This document shows positions 42,693 to 54,456 of a DNA stretch of 64,000 bases, piece after piece (positions within the stretch are counted from its first letter, which is position 1; each line of letters starts with the position of its first letter). The notes beneath the pieces are model-generated. The model was not told the origin of the DNA. It did no database searches and saw nothing but the letters and a program-made list of their open reading frames with translations. The position numbers and the translations under genes were made by a program. Where the stretch lies: the NCBI RefSeq assembly GCF_002237575.1, contig NZ_CP022535.1, forward strand, positions 310,001-374,000, written 5' to 3'. This stretch comes from Spiroplasma corruscae (GTDB lineage: Bacteria; Bacillota_I; Bacilli_A; Mycoplasmatales; Mycoplasmataceae).

Positions 42693-44582
42693 ATGGATGC
42701 TAGTAGAAATGTTGATTATATAGGTTATAATAACTCAACAAGAGTTGGGTCAAATAATCCTAAAAAACCTAAAAAAACAGCTGATGATAAACTGTATGAA
42801 TTTATGAAAAAGAAGAACAAACTTAGATTCTTCAAAATAGTACTTACGTATGGTTTTAAGCATAAATTTCTATTTTTCACTGTAATTTTTGTTGCTTTAC
42901 TTAGTTCAATATTAGTAAGTTTAAACTCATTGCTTGTTAATATTACATTAAACCAAGCACAATTTGATTATGATAATAACGCTGGAAAAGATTATGGTTT
43001 AAGATGGTATTGGTGATTATCAATAACTGTTGGTGATTTAGTTTTTTTATATCTATGTACATTTATAAGAAATTCTTGTTCAATAGTATTATCAGTAACT
43101 ATTGAAGTCGAATTGAGAAAATTAACAATTAAAAGATTATTGGAGTATGATATTTCATATTATTCAGACAAAAAAACTGGCAAACTTATGACTAAATTAG
43201 TCGGAGATACTAATATAATAGGTAATGAGATCTCCGGTTTAGTTTCTTGAATTATACAAGCGCCTTTAGTATTAGTTTTTGGTACTGCTACATTGTTTTT
43301 AATAGATGTATATTTAGCTTTAATTTCATCTGTTAGTGTATATCTACTTGCTGTTATTATTATAATTATATCTGCACGATATCAAAAAAAAGTAACAGTT
43401 GTTAGAGAAGTTATATCTGATATTAATGGTGACGTTATTGATAGAATTAATGCTATAAAACTTGTAAAATCATCAGCAACAAGAAAATATGAAGAAAAAA
43501 GAATCAAAAATATACATGATCCTTATATTAAAGTTTTTAAACCGATCTCAAGAATAGATGGAACATTACTTGCGATTCTAGTTGCATCAGATGTATTAAT
43601 CAATCTATTAATAATAGCATCGGCAGTGTTAATATATGGTGATAATGGAGACGTAAATAAGTTTATTACAATTATAATTCCAATTTCAACAGCAATGACT
43701 GGTTTAACAAGACCACTATGACAAATTTCTGCAATTATTCCTGGATTATCAAGAGCTTCTGCTTCTTCAACTAAAATATATGAAGTAGTGTTTAAAGATC
43801 CTATATTATCTGATAATGAAGATAATGGTTTACTATTTGATCAAGAAATTAATAAAATTGAATTTCGTAATGTAAAGTTTAATTATCCGGAAAAACCAGA
43901 AATAAATGTTGTTCCAATCCTAAATTTAACATTTGAAAAGGGTAAAAGTTATGCTTTTGTTGGTGAAACAGGCAGTGGAAAATCAACAATCTCAAAACTA
44001 TTACTAAGGTTTTATGACCCAACAGATGGATGCGTTTTAATAAACGACATTAACTTAAAGGATTTTAACCTAAGAAGTTATTTAAGTCATGTTGGTTATG
44101 TTGAACAAGAACCTCAAATACTTTATGGAACAGTTTATGATAATGTTAGGTATGGTTTTTTCAATGCTACCGATGAAGAGGTACATGAAGCTTGTAAAAA
44201 AGCACAAGTTCATAACATTATAATGAGTTGGCCCGATACTTATAATACAGTTCTAGGTGAAAGGGGTTTATTATTAAGTGGTGGTCAAAAACAAAGATTA
44301 GTAATTGCAAGAATGCTTTTAAGGAACCCTGAATTACTAGTTCTTGATGAAGCTACTAGTGCGTTGGATAATATTGTTGAAAAAGAAATTCAATCACAGT
44401 TAGATAACTTAATGAAGGGTAAAACTACTATTATAATAGCTCATAGATTAACAACAATTAAAAATGTTGACAAAATTTATGTATTAGAATCAGGTAAAGG
44501 TATTGTCCAAGAAGGAACTTATAAAGAATTAATATCAATTGAAGGAAGATTTAAAAATTTATATGATGCTGCTAATTCATAG
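42693..44582 (+). CDS. ABC exporter half-transporter (fused TMD-NBD)
   Basis: 629 residues. It has a charged, Asn/Lys-rich N-terminus of about 60 residues, about six membrane helices (about 65-330), then a nucleotide-binding domain with Walker A GETGSGKST (about 423), Q-loop, signature LLSGGQKQR (about 528), Walker B LLVLDEATSALD (about 548) and the switch His in IIAHRLTT (about 583). This is the multidrug/lipid exporter type (MsbA/LmrA-like) that works as a dimer. The substrate is unknown and no second half is adjacent. The SD is AAGAGGT. rarA follows after 16 bases. Confidence 0.93.
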
Positions 44583-44598
44583 TAAATAAGGAGAAAAG

Positions 44599-45843
44599 AT
44601 GAAACAACCATTAAGTTACATTTTAAGACCTAAAACAGTAAATGATGTTGTTGGTCAAAGTCATTTAATCAATAAAGAAAATGGTTTGGTTTCAAGAATG
44701 ATTGAAAAAAGGTTTTTAACAAATTTAATATTTTATGGTCCTCCAGGAATTGGGAAAACTTCATTAGCAATATCTTTAGCTAATGATTTAAAAATAGACT
44801 ATGATTTTTTTAATGCCTCAAATGATAAAAAGGAAAAACTACAAAGTATCGTAAAAAATATCAATGACAATGAATTTGTATTAATTATCGATGAGTTTCA
44901 TAGAATGAATAAAAGTATTCAAGACTTTTTATTAGAATACATTGAATCAAAAAAACTTGTTGTTTTTATAACAACGACAGAAAACCCGTATTTTGTTATT
45001 AATCCAGCCGTCAGAAGTAGAAGTACTATACTACAATTAAAAGAAATCACAGAAGATGAAATGTTCAATGGATTAAATAAAATATTATTAAAAATTGATA
45101 ATAAAACAGTCATAAAAGAAGATGGTCTAAGAGCTATTTCATCAAGATCAAATGGAGATTTGAGATTTGCAATTAATATGATTGAAATAATACAAGAACT
45201 TTATAATGATAAAGTGATAGATAAAGATTTTATAGACCAATTATCATTTATTAATTCAGCAAAAGGTTCAAGTTATGGTGATGAATTTCATGATTTAAAA
45301 TCAGCACTTCAAAAATCAATTAGGGGTAGTGATGTGAATGCTTCATTACATTATTTTGCTAGATTATTTGAAATTGGTGATTATGAAACTTTAATGAGAA
45401 GAATGATAATTATAGCTTATGAAGATATTGGTCTTGCGAATCCAAGTATTCCAGTTAGAGTTGTTAATGCTTGTAATGCTTTTAGACAAGTAGGAATGCC
45501 TGAAGGAAGAATCATATTAGGTCTTGTGATAATTGAAATGGCACTAAGTGAAAAGTCAAATTCAAGTATAATGGCAATTGATAATGCTATTGCAGATGTT
45601 AGAAAAAGCAACATTCCTCCAATTCCATCATATTTAAGAGATAATCATTATGATTCATCAGCAAAACTTAATCATACTTATAATTATAAATATGCACATG
45701 ATTATCCAAATGATTATGTTGAACAACAATATATGCCAGATTTGATTAAAAACAAGAAATACTATATTCCTAAAACACATAACATTTATGAAAAAAAGTT
45801 AGTAGATATTTACAATAAATTTACTGGTAAATACAATAAATAG
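44599..45843 (+). CDS. rarA: Replication-associated recombination protein RarA/MgsA (AAA+ ATPase)
   Basis: 414 residues. RarA acts at stalled replication forks. Walker A GPPGIGKTS (about 48), Walker B LIIDEFHRMNKS (about 96) and sensor-like TTTENPYFVINPA segments match the clamp-loader-like family. The C-terminal tetramerisation domain includes RMIIIAYEDIGLANP (family consensus ...ASEDIGLAD/NP) at about 271. Length is normal. SD AAGGAGA. The next gene follows 10 bases after the stop. Confidence 0.92.
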   Translation: MKQPLSYILRPKTVNDVVGQSHLINKENGLVSRMIEKRFLTNLIFYGPPGIGKTSLAISLANDLKIDYDFFNASNDKKEKLQSIVKNINDNEFVLIIDEFHRMNKSIQDFLLEYIESKKLVVFITTTENPYFVINPAVRSRSTILQLKEITEDEMFNGLNKILLKIDNKTVIKEDGLRAISSRSNGDLRFAINMIEIIQELYNDKVIDKDFIDQLSFINSAKGSSYGDEFHDLKSALQKSIRGSDVNASLHYFARLFEIGDYETLMRRMIIIAYEDIGLANPSIPVRVVNACNAFRQVGMPEGRIILGLVIIEMALSEKSNSSIMAIDNAIADVRKSNIPPIPSYLRDNHYDSSAKLNHTYNYKYAHDYPNDYVEQQYMPDLIKNKKYYIPKTHNIYEKKLVDIYNKFTGKYNK

Positions 45844-45853
45844 AAGGAGAAAT

Positions 45854-46642
45854 ATGAAATCAATAAATGATATCAAAGTAGACTTAGAAAAAAATGGCTA
45901 TAGTTGAGCTCCGACTTATAAAAACATTAATGAAAAAGTATGAAGTAATATGGAAACATACTTTGACGAAGATGAAAACGTATTATCAGCTCTTTGAGCA
46001 AGTTTTAAAAGATACGAAGAAGATATGATTGGTATTGTTTTTATAACTTCAAAAAGAACATTTACTATTGAGGTTTTAGATAATGAGAATAATACTCAAA
46101 TAAGATATTTACCATTTGATTCATATTCATTACAAAAAATATTAGTTCAGTATTCTAAAAGTGATTCTAAATTAAACTATGTATCATTACAAAATGATAG
46201 TTTTGGTAATGGAATAACATTTGCAACACCTAATAAAAAAGTTTTAAAACATTTTGTTGATACTTTAAAAGGAGTAACGGGTGGTGAAATTGAAATATTA
46301 CCAGATTCAGATGATCCATTATTAGCTGAAAATGAAAAAGAGCAACTTATTGATGAAAATTTAGAGAAAGCAAAAGAAAATAAACCTCGTAAAAGAGAAG
46401 AAAAGCACGAGGAACAAGAAAAGGTGCAAGAATCACCAATGTGAAAAAAATCGTCATTTAATAATGAAGAAAAAGAAGTTCCTTTAAAACTTGTTATTGA
46501 AAAAAGACCAAAAAAATCAAAGTTAAAATCAGAGTATGCTAACAAATGAAAAACCAAGTTATGATTACTTTGGTTTTTATTACCAATTTCATTAATACTA
46601 ATTGCTATTGTTATAATTTATATATTAAGGTCTGCAATTTAA
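45854..46642 (+). CDS. Uncharacterised tail-anchored protein with PH-like N-terminus
   Basis: 262 residues. The N-terminal 110 residues (VLSALWASFKRYEEDMIGIVFITSKRTFTIEVL) resemble the bacterial PH-like domain (YokE-type), a sensor/lipid-interacting fold; the assignment is tentative. The middle is acidic and charged (about 150-215), and the last 25 residues are one hydrophobic segment (WFLLPISLILIAIVIIYIL), giving a C-terminal tail anchor. Several TGA Trp. SD AGAAGGAGA; the short gap to rarA suggests co-transcription. Function unknown. Confidence 0.75.
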
Positions 46643-46656
46643 TTGAATTTTATTTA

Positions 46657-46665
46657 TGTTATAAT
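46657..46665 (+). promoter_or_regulatory. Extended -10 promoter
   Basis: TGTTATAAT (TG-n-TATAAT) lies 23 bases before ATG 46689 and after the preceding stop. No consensus -35. Confidence 0.5.
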
Positions 46666-46688
46666 TAAATAAATCAAAGGAGTTTTTT

Positions 46689-47213
46689 ATGAGTGAGAAG
46701 ATTTACCAAATAAGTTCTGAGCAGGTTGGTGTAGTTTCTTTTTCTGAACCTTGATTTTTAGCACACGTTGAAGTTGAAGGTGTCGAACCATTTCAAATAT
46801 TTTATCCATCACTTGATGAAGGGATAAAAAGATTTGCTCCATTTTTCGAAGAACATGTTATAAACGTATGAAAAAAATCAGGTGAAGAAGGAGAAAGAAA
46901 AATCCAAGAACTAAAAGAATATGTTATTAAAGAATGGTATGATCCAGGAGTTGAGACAATGCGTAAAGCAATGTATGAAACCTATGGTTACCCAGAATTT
47001 AAAGATAAAACAGGAAAAGAATTAATTGAAGATGGGTATGATTTTTTAGCAATAACAATTGGTCATATTGCTATTAGATATAACAAGTTTAACTTTTATT
47101 TTAAAGATTTACATATTTCAGCAAGAATTGTGGATAAGTTCTTGGCTGTTGACTTTTGAACAAAGGCTAAAAAAGATGCATTAGACGAATTAGCAAATAC
47201 AGTACTGAAATAA
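46689..47213 (+). CDS. Uncharacterised acidic cytoplasmic protein (174 residues)
   Basis: The ATG follows AAAGGAG. It has no signal or membrane segment. It is acidic, with SFSEPWFLAHVEVEGVEPFQIF near the start, a conserved-looking WYDPGVETMRKAMYETYGYPEF stretch (about 80-100), and a hydrophobic segment IGHIAIRYNKFNFYF. No family recognised. It is a separate unit with its own promoter and terminator, so it may be regulated independently. Confidence 0.75.
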
Positions 47214-47220
47214 TAATAAA

Positions 47221-47260
47221 AAAAATAAATGTCTTATTTTTATAAGACATTTATTTTTTT
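47221..47260. terminator. Strong bidirectional terminator
   Basis: A 16-base perfect stem with a 6-base loop (arms 47221-47236 and 47243-47258), T-run on the right and A-run on the left. Confidence 0.85.
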
Positions 47261-47327
47261 ATTTATATATACTTAATTATTTAATTTCTTTATGATTAAA
47301 TATAGTAGTAAACAAATAGGAGAAACA

Positions 47328-48860
47328 ATGAATAATAATTTTGCTGTTGAAATGAAAAATATTACAATGGTATTTAATAAGAAAATTATTGCCAATGATA
47401 ACATTAATTTAAAAGTGAAAAAAGGTGAGGTCCACGCTATTATCGGCGAAAATGGTGCGGGTAAGTCAACTTTAATGTCAATTTTATTTGGACTTTATAA
47501 TCCTACATTTGGAGAAATATTAATTAATGGAAAGTCTCATATTATTACTAGTCCTATTAAAGCAAATAATCTTGGTATTGGAATGGTGCATCAACACTTT
47601 AAGTTAATTGAGACTTATCCTTATTGAAAAAATATTTCATTAGGTTGTGAACAAACATATTTAAAATTTTTTATAAATAAATCAAAAACTATAAACAAAA
47701 TTACTGAAATAATGAATAAATATAATCTAACTATTGATTTAAATAAAAAACCAATTAATTCAAGTGTGGCTTCACAACAAAAGGCAGAAATTTTAAAAGC
47801 TCTTTATAGAGAATCTGAAATTCTAATATTTGATGAACCAACTGCAGTACTTACACCTAAAGAAATTGAAGGTTTTTTAGAAGTGTTAAAAAGCTTAAAA
47901 AAGAGTGGTAAAACAATTATATTTATTACTCACAAAATGGCTGAAATTAAAGAAGTTGCTGATAGTGCAACTGTTTTAAGGAACGGTAAAGTTGTAGGTC
48001 ATTATGATGTAAAAAATACAAGTATTGAAGAATTTGCACAAGCCATGGTTGGAAGAAAAGTAGTGGAAGTTCAAAATGATTATAAAGATATAAAAGAAGA
48101 CATCATATTATCTATTAAAGATTTATATGTTCCTAATCAAAATAATCATAAAGTAGATGCTTTGAAAAACTTCTCACTTAATATTTCTAAGGGAGAAATT
48201 GTAGCTATTGCTGGTGTTGAAGGTAACGGACAGCAAGAATTAGTTAATGCAATTACTGGTTTATGTAAATTTAAAAAAGGACAAATTTTTATTAACAATA
48301 ACCTATTAAATAATATTAGTGTTAATAAAAGGTATTCTAAGTATAAAATAAGTCATATTCCTGAAGATAGACATAAGTATGGTCTTGTATTAGACAACAA
48401 CTTAATTGATAATATGGTTCTTCAAGACATATCCAACAGTAAATTTAGTAGTTATGGATTTATAAATTTTAATTCAATCCAAGAGTATGGGCAAAGAATA
48501 ATAAAGAAATATGATGTTAGAAATTCACAATCGGGATACGCAATTGCAAGAGAATTATCTGGTGGTAATCAACAAAAAGCAATTATTGGTAGAGAACTTG
48601 AAAGAGATAGTGATTTAATCGTAGTATTCCAGCCTACTCGTGGATTAGATATTGGTTCTATTGAATTTATCCATTCAGAAATACTTAAAGCAAAAAAACA
48701 AGGTAAAGCTATTTTGCTAGTATCATATGAACTAAGTGAAGTACTAGCGTTATCAGATAGAGTAGTTGTTTTAAATGCGGGGTCAACTGTTGGTGAGTTA
48801 AAAGGAAAAAACATTAGTATTGATAAAATCGGATTAATGATGATGGGAGAAAAAATATAA
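47328..48860 (+). CDS. nupO: Nucleoside ABC importer, dual ATP-binding protein (RbsA/NupO type)
   Basis: 510 residues with two ABC domains in tandem. The first has Walker A GENGAGKST (about 42) and Walker B ILIFDEPTAVLTP, but its signature is degenerate (SSVASQQKAE). The second has a degenerate Walker A (GVEGNGQQE, usual in this family) and an intact signature LSGGNQQKA. Mixed competence of the two halves is typical of sugar/nucleoside importers. SD ATAGGAGA fixes ATG 47328; an upstream ATG at 47292 would be longer. The stop overlaps the next start. It energises the two permeases. Confidence 0.92.
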
Positions 48861-50860
48861 TGAAATTTAGCACTAGTAGGTGAATAAAAAAACAACATTT
48901 AATAAACTCTCTTAAATCTGATAAGACAAAAAAAAGCTTATCAGTAGCAAAAGCGTCTTTATACTCAATCTTATTTGGACTGTTAATTGGAATAATCATA
49001 ATTCTTGCAAATGGTGAAGATGGGTTTGCGTTTATATTCTCATCAATAGGTTACTCACTTAGAAATTCTTCATCAACATTTTTACCTTCAACAATAAATT
49101 ATTTTTCAACATATGCTTTAATGGGAATTGGGTTAGCACTAGGTTTTAAAATCGGAATTTTTAATATGGGTGGTACAGGACAAGCTGTTATCGGAATGGT
49201 TTTCAGCGTACTTGCAATTGGTAATAAGGCTAGTGCAGAAGGAGTTGGTTTCAAAGATGTTGATAATTCATTTGTAATTAATGTATTCTTAATATTTGTA
49301 TTCTCTGGAATTGCTATTTCGTTAATATCTGGTATCTTAAAAATAAGTTTTAATATTCATGAAGTTGTAACTACAGTTATGTTGAACTGAATTGTGTGAA
49401 TATTTGCCAATTGAATTTTTGACAGACCTGAGTGAGTGTGAAGTAGTAATCATGTCACACAGCCACTTAATACGAATTGATTATCAATAAATGGAAACAC
49501 TTGATTATTTGGTGTGATACTTACAATTATTTCAGTTATCCTAGTTTATATTTTAGTTAATCTAACTACTTTTGGATATAAATTTAAGGTTTCTGGAAAG
49601 CAACCAACTGCTGCAAAATATGCAGGTATTAATATAAAGTATTACATTCTTCTTACAACTGCCTTACAAGGATTATTCATTAGTATGGGTGGATTCATTT
49701 ATTATATGACTATACAACTTAGTATTTCAACAGGAAAAATTAGTGAGCTTCCAACAATAGGATTTGATGCTATTCCAATTGCACTTGTTGCATTTAATAA
49801 TGTAGTTGGAATTTTGCCAGTCGCAATGTTTTGAGCTATGCTTAAAAATGGTTCAGGTATTGCAAAATCGATTGAGTTTCCATTGCTTTCAAAAGATGTT
49901 TCAACTCTTGTTTTTGGAGCAATTACATATGGGGCAGGTATATCAGCGTTATTCTTTAAATTAAGAATTTATGAATACTTATATAAAAACTTTTTTATAT
50001 TTTATCAATTTGAGGTCAAAAAAAATTTTTATATTACATTTAATAAAGTTTGATCACTAAGATTTAAAAAACTTCTATATTTTAAAGATGATGAACTAAG
50101 AAATTTAAAAAAAAGTATAAAAGATACTGAGTATAGTAAGTCAATTCTAATACTTAAACAAGAAATTTCAAATCTTAAAAAAACTAATAATAACTCTGTC
50201 ATTAAGGAAAAAAGCGAAGAATTAGAAAACTTAATTAATAAAAATAAAGCATTAGTAAAAAAATGTGCAAAACAATATAAAATAGAAAAACAAGATTTTA
50301 AAAATAATGTTAAATTTGAAATAAGACAATTAAAAGAAAGATTTTCAATGTTCAACGAGGAAAGTATATTACTTCATAAAAAGTATTCTATTTCAGGATT
50401 AAGAAAAAAAATTAGTAACCAAGTTTTAAAAAAGAAATATGAATTATTAAATAGTTTTGTTATTTCTTTTAATAATTATAAAACTAAGGTTAAGGATTCT
50501 AGGCAGAAGTTAAAACTGGATTTAAAGAATAAGCAAACAAGTAAGGAAGAACGCTTAAACCTAAAAAAACTATTATTGAATAATATCCAAAAATGAAAAG
50601 AAGAATTAGAGAGTAAAAATAAAATTAGTCTAGATGAATTTAATAAATATAGAATAGAACAGTATGAAAAACTAAAAAAAAGTATAAATGAAATAAAAGA
50701 GAAATTTTTAATAATAAAAAAAGATTTTAAAGAAAAGAAAGTTACAATTAAAAATACATCATCAGATAAAAAACAAAAGTTTTTCGAGAAGGAAAATTAT
50801 ATAAATAAAATTACTTATTATAATAAAAGATGTGAGGTGGTGAAATCTTATGGCAGCTAA
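48860..50860 (+). CDS. nupP: Nucleoside ABC importer permease 1 with long coiled-coil tail
   Basis: 666 residues. Residues 1 to about 370 form the polytopic permease (ALMGIGLALGFKIGIFNMGGTGQ motif and several TM helices), homologous to BmpA-associated NupP. From about 375 to the end there are almost 300 residues of Lys/Glu/Asn-rich, probably coiled-coil, cytoplasmic sequence (RNLKKSIKDTEYSKSILIL, then NKQTSKEERLNLKK). Normal permeases of this family end near 370. The start overlaps the ATPase stop (TAATG), and its end overlaps the next permease by 11 bases. Confidence 0.9.
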
Positions 50861-51779
50861 CATATTATTAGAATCAATTTCAATTTACTTTGTCATATTT
50901 TCATTAGCATCACTTGCAGGACTGGTTTCGGAAAAATCAGGAGTTATTAACGTTGGTATTGATGGAATGATGGTAATTGGAGCGCTAACTTATGCTATTG
51001 TTGGTAGTAAAATATACAAAAGCGATTCAACAGATATTATGCAAATTATTCCAATAATTTTAGCTGCTTTAGTAGCAGGATTGTTTGCATTATTTCATGG
51101 ATTAGCTTCAATTAAATTAAAAGCTAATCAAATAATATCTGGTACGGCAATTAATTTATTTGCTCAAGGATTAGCAATGTTTTTAACTACAACAAGAGGG
51201 TGAACTGAATCAAATGGAACTTTAATAACGTCTGGCTACTCTGTTATATCTTTTTCAGGTTCAAATAATATTTTTACATTATATTTATTATTATCAATAA
51301 TAATAACAGCATTTTCTGGTATTTATTTTTCTTTTACAAGAACTGGAACAAGACATATCGCTGTTGGAGAGAACCCTAATGCAGTAAGTTCTGCAGGAGT
51401 AAATGTATATAAGTATAGATATTTAGCAGTGATAGTTAGTGGTATGATTGCAGGAATATCAGGAGCTTGCTTTGTAATTATAAAAAACAATGGAAATTTT
51501 TTTGGAACTGTTAATGGTTTTGGTTTTATTGCACTTGCAATTATGATAGTTGGTCAATGAAAGATAAGATACACAGTTATAGCATCCTTTATATTTTCGA
51601 TGTTTTTTGCCATTGGAGAAAGAATCATTAACTTAACTAATAGCGTTTGAGTATTAGGAAATTCTAATTTATTTAATATATTACCATTTTTACTATCTAT
51701 ATTCACAATGATTACTATTTCTAAGTATTCAAGACCACCAAAAAGTATTGGTCAACCATATGATAAAACAATAAGATAA
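50850..51779 (+). CDS. nupQ: Nucleoside ABC importer permease 2
   Basis: 309 residues, about nine hydrophobic segments. The N-terminal LAGLVSEKSGVINVGIDGMMVIG is the classic NupQ/YufQ/branched-type permease motif. It pairs with permease 1 in a heterodimer. The start lies inside the end of the previous gene, 11 bases overlapping, with GAGGTGG as SD, indicating obligate co-expression. Length is normal, so the added tail is confined to permease 1. Confidence 0.92.
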
Positions 51780-51836
51780 TATAAATTATTTATTATCTTC
51801 AAAAATATGATTAAATATAGATATAGATTAAATAAA

Positions 51837-51885
51837 AGGAGGAGAAAATTTTATTAGATATAAAACTTTTCTACTCTTTTTTTAA
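51837..51885 (+). promoter_or_regulatory. SD-like motif, mini-ORF and hairpin before bmpA
   Basis: AGGAGGAG (51837-51844) is followed 8 bases later by ATT, a possible code-4 start, and a 10-codon open frame (51853-51885) ending in TAA. The same stretch can fold, with AGAAAATTTTAT pairing ATAAAACTTTTCT, and is followed by T's. This may be a leader/attenuator or a processing hairpin between nupQ and bmpA. Confidence 0.3.
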
Positions 51886-51905
51886 TTTATACAAAGGAGA
51901 TTAAA

Positions 51906-53252
51906 ATGAAGAAATTAATATCAGGATTATTAGCTTTTACAGTTATTGCAAGTAGTGCTTCAAATGTAGTTGCTTGTGGTGCAAAATCATTTAATGATAT
52001 TTTTTTAGTAACCGATGCTGGAAGAATATCAGATAAATCATTCAATGAGAGTGGAAAAAATGCAGGTGATTATTTTATAAAAGAAATATTAGAAGTAAAT
52101 AAAAACAATACTTATGCTGGTATTGGTTTTAATGAACCACATAATGAAACTGAGATACCAGATGGTTATAATATAGCTAAAGAATCAGGTGCAAAAGTTG
52201 CAATTTTACCTGGATTCCATCATGCTGGAGATAATTTAAAATCAGCTTCAAGTGCCTTAGGAGAAAATGGTACTGAAATATTTATTGATGGGAGAAACGA
52301 AGGTTTAAACACGGTTATAGGATTATTATATAAAGCAGATATGTCTGGTTTTTATGCTGGTATAGCCGCAATTTATCAAACTATAAAGGATAACAAAGAA
52401 GTAAATAAAACAGTTAAGCTAGCAACTTTTGGTGGACAAACAAATTATATAGCAGTTGAACTATTTATGGTTGGTTTCTTAGCAGCTATTGATGTATTTA
52501 ACTATTATAGTGAAAATATAGATACAAAAGATGCTGTTGATCCGTTAAAAGATATTTTTGGAGATGTTGTTTATAAAGGTATAAAAGCAGATAGAATTTC
52601 ATCTCAAAAAAGCGCTCCAACTAGCGATACAGATGCTAATTGATATTCAAACTCATTCTTAGCCGGTGAAGGAAGTGCGATATCTGAAAAAATAGTTGCA
52701 GAAAACCCTAATGTAGTAATGCCAGTCGCAGGTCCTCAAACAGCTGACTTATTAGGGGTAATAAAAACAAGAAACAAACTAGATACTATTAAAGTTGTTG
52801 GTGTTGATACAAATCAAGCAGAAGCATATTCAAGTAGTTATTCAAACTCATTTATAACATCAGCTGAAAAAAATATTAAGGATAGTACAGTAGTTGCTTT
52901 AGCTAGTTCTAAGGAATATTACAATAATGAAACAGTAACTTCAAATATTAAAAAATATTATGATGATAATAAATTAAGTATGACATTTGATGATAATGAA
53001 AAAGATATCAAAGACTCATTAGGAACTAATTTATCTGGTAAGACAATATGAACACCTGGAGATATATCTCAAGATGGTAATAACTTATTAACAAGCGATA
53101 TAGCTTCAAAAATTAAAACGTCATTCTCAGTTGATAAATTAAAATTAGCATCAAATAACTATTTTAAAAATCAAAGTACGTATAAATCAGTAGATCTTTT
53201 AAAAGCTGTAGAAGATTACACTAACAAAATTAAAGAAAGTTTTGCTTCATAA
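51906..53252 (+). CDS. bmpA: BmpA-family nucleoside-binding lipoprotein
   Basis: 448 residues. The signal MKKLISGLLAFTVIASSASN with lipobox VVAC lipidates Cys24. The BMP/PnrA domain begins DIFLVTDAGRISDKSFNESG, the hallmark of purine-nucleoside binding proteins, and VAILPGFHHAGDN and VGVDTNQAEA further support it. It is the substrate receptor on the membrane surface of the importer encoded upstream. Own SD AAAGGAG; terminator follows. Confidence 0.94.
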
Positions 53253-53263
53253 TAATATATAAT

Positions 53264-53288
53264 AAAAAAATCCTTGTGGGATTTTTTT
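53264..53288. terminator. Bidirectional terminator
   Basis: AAAAAAATCC...GGATTTTTTT hairpin between convergent bmpA and the DUF192-like gene, whose stop lies in its right side. Confidence 0.75.
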
Positions 53289-53709
53289 ACTTTGAAATAG
53301 TTAGAAAATCATTTTTTTTAATGTTTAGAAATTTATTACTATTATTAGCTAGAACAAATATTGAGTATGTATCTTCGTGAAGACTTGTAAATTTATTTGG
53401 CTTAAAGTTAGAATAAATCGCTATAACTTGTGAATGAATATTACAAAAAATGATATCCACTTTTTCTTTAAAACCAAATGAATTAAAACCTTTAGAATAT
53501 ACAAACTTAAATCCTACCTCTTGTTTAAGCTTGTCTTTAAAAACAAGATTTGATGCCTTGTTAATTGAATTTCTAATTGTTCTTATACTAATATCAAGCA
53601 TTATATTATTGTGAACCAATTTTTTTGTACTTTTGTATTTTATTAATTTGGTTGATTCTTTGTAATTAGCTAATTTTGCTGCAACCTTTAATATTTTTAA
53701 AATACCCAT
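53287..53709 (-). CDS. DUF192-like small protein
   Basis: 140 residues, no signal peptide. The C-terminal 80 residues have the DUF192 layout: a GFKFVYSKGF...FGFKEKVDIIFCNIHSQVIAIY block, then LANNSNKFLNIKKNDFLTI (compare LxAGxxxxxGIKxGD). The order and spacing support it, but identity is low. The N-terminal 55 residues are basic and unassigned (GILKILKVAAKLANYKESTK). Start behind AAATGGTG on the minus strand, divergent from the DJ-1-like gene. The function of the family is unknown. Confidence 0.6.
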   Translation of the reverse strand: MGILKILKVAAKLANYKESTKLIKYKSTKKLVHNNIMLDISIRTIRNSINKASNLVFKDKLKQEVGFKFVYSKGFNSFGFKEKVDIIFCNIHSQVIAIYSNFKPNKFTSLHEDTYSIFVLANNSNKFLNIKKNDFLTISK

Positions 53710-53778
53710 ATTTTCACCATTTCTCTTTAATTTATTATATAAAATTTATATAATAAAAGTAGAAATGAGGTAAAAAAA

Positions 53779-54351
53779 ATGGCAAATGTAGCAATTTTTT
53801 TAGCAGAAGGTTTTGAAGATACAGAAATGGTTGCGACAAATGATGTATTAAATAGGGCAAAAAAAATGTTCCCAGGTAGTTTTGAAAAAATTGATCTAGT
53901 TTCAATTACACAAAATTTAATAGTTAATGGAGCAAATGGTATTACTGTAAAAGCACATAAATTAATTGAAAATATTAGTTTTGATGAGTATGATTGTTTA
54001 GTTTTACCAGGAGGAGCTGGCGTAGCTAACCTTGAAAAGTGCCAACTTTTACTTGACAATTTGAAAAAATTTAATGAAAAGAAAAAAGTTATAGCTGCAA
54101 TTTGTGCGGCTCCGCAAATACTTGGAAAGTTAGGTATCCTAGATGGAGTGGAAGTTACTCATTATCCAGGTTGTGTTGATGGTTTAGATAAAGCAATTAA
54201 AAAATCTCATAATGCAGCAATTACTGATAGAAACATAATAACAGGTTCTTCAATTGGTGCAGCATTACAATTTGGTTTACAAATTGTTGATTATTTTACC
54301 TCAACAGAACATATGTTGGAATTATATAAAAGTCTTGTTTTTAACAATTAG
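53779..54351 (+). CDS. DJ-1/PfpI family protein
   Basis: 190 residues. The nucleophile elbow is visible as AAICAAPQIL (Cys near residue 111), and an N-terminal Glu in LAEGFEDTEM (about 14-16) completes the DJ-1 motif. Family members act as deglycases, chaperones or oxidative-stress sensors; the exact role is debated. The length is typical. SD AATGAGGT; -10 TATAAT at 53749-53754. It precedes nusA without a terminator but nusA has its own -10. Confidence 0.88.
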   Translation: MANVAIFLAEGFEDTEMVATNDVLNRAKKMFPGSFEKIDLVSITQNLIVNGANGITVKAHKLIENISFDEYDCLVLPGGAGVANLEKCQLLLDNLKKFNEKKKVIAAICAAPQILGKLGILDGVEVTHYPGCVDGLDKAIKKSHNAAITDRNIITGSSIGAALQFGLQIVDYFTSTEHMLELYKSLVFNN

Positions 54352-54385
54352 TTAAAATTATCCTTTTTATCAAATAAATTATATG

Positions 54386-54391
54386 TATAAT
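54386..54391 (+). promoter_or_regulatory. -10 box for the nusA operon
   Basis: ATGTATAATATT: TATAAT 66 bases before the nusA start, leaving a leader that contains the hairpin at 54411-54434. Confidence 0.45.
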
Positions 54392-54410
54392 ATTAGTAGT
54401 CATATTTGTA

Positions 54411-54434
54411 AAAAGAAGGCGTAAGTCTTCTTTT
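54411..54434 (+). promoter_or_regulatory. Leader hairpin upstream of nusA
   Basis: AAAAGAAG-GCGTAAGT-CTTCTTTT: 8-base stem in the nusA leader, 22 bases before the TTG start. Candidate site for NusA autoregulation or processing. Confidence 0.45.
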
Positions 54435-54456
54435 CTATTTGATAGGAGGAAAAAAA

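Noticed and set aside
46177-46557. Minus-strand 126-codon open frame
   Set aside because: Phe/Ser-rich mirror of a Glu/Lys-rich stretch in the tail-anchored protein, a usual artefact of charged coding sequence.
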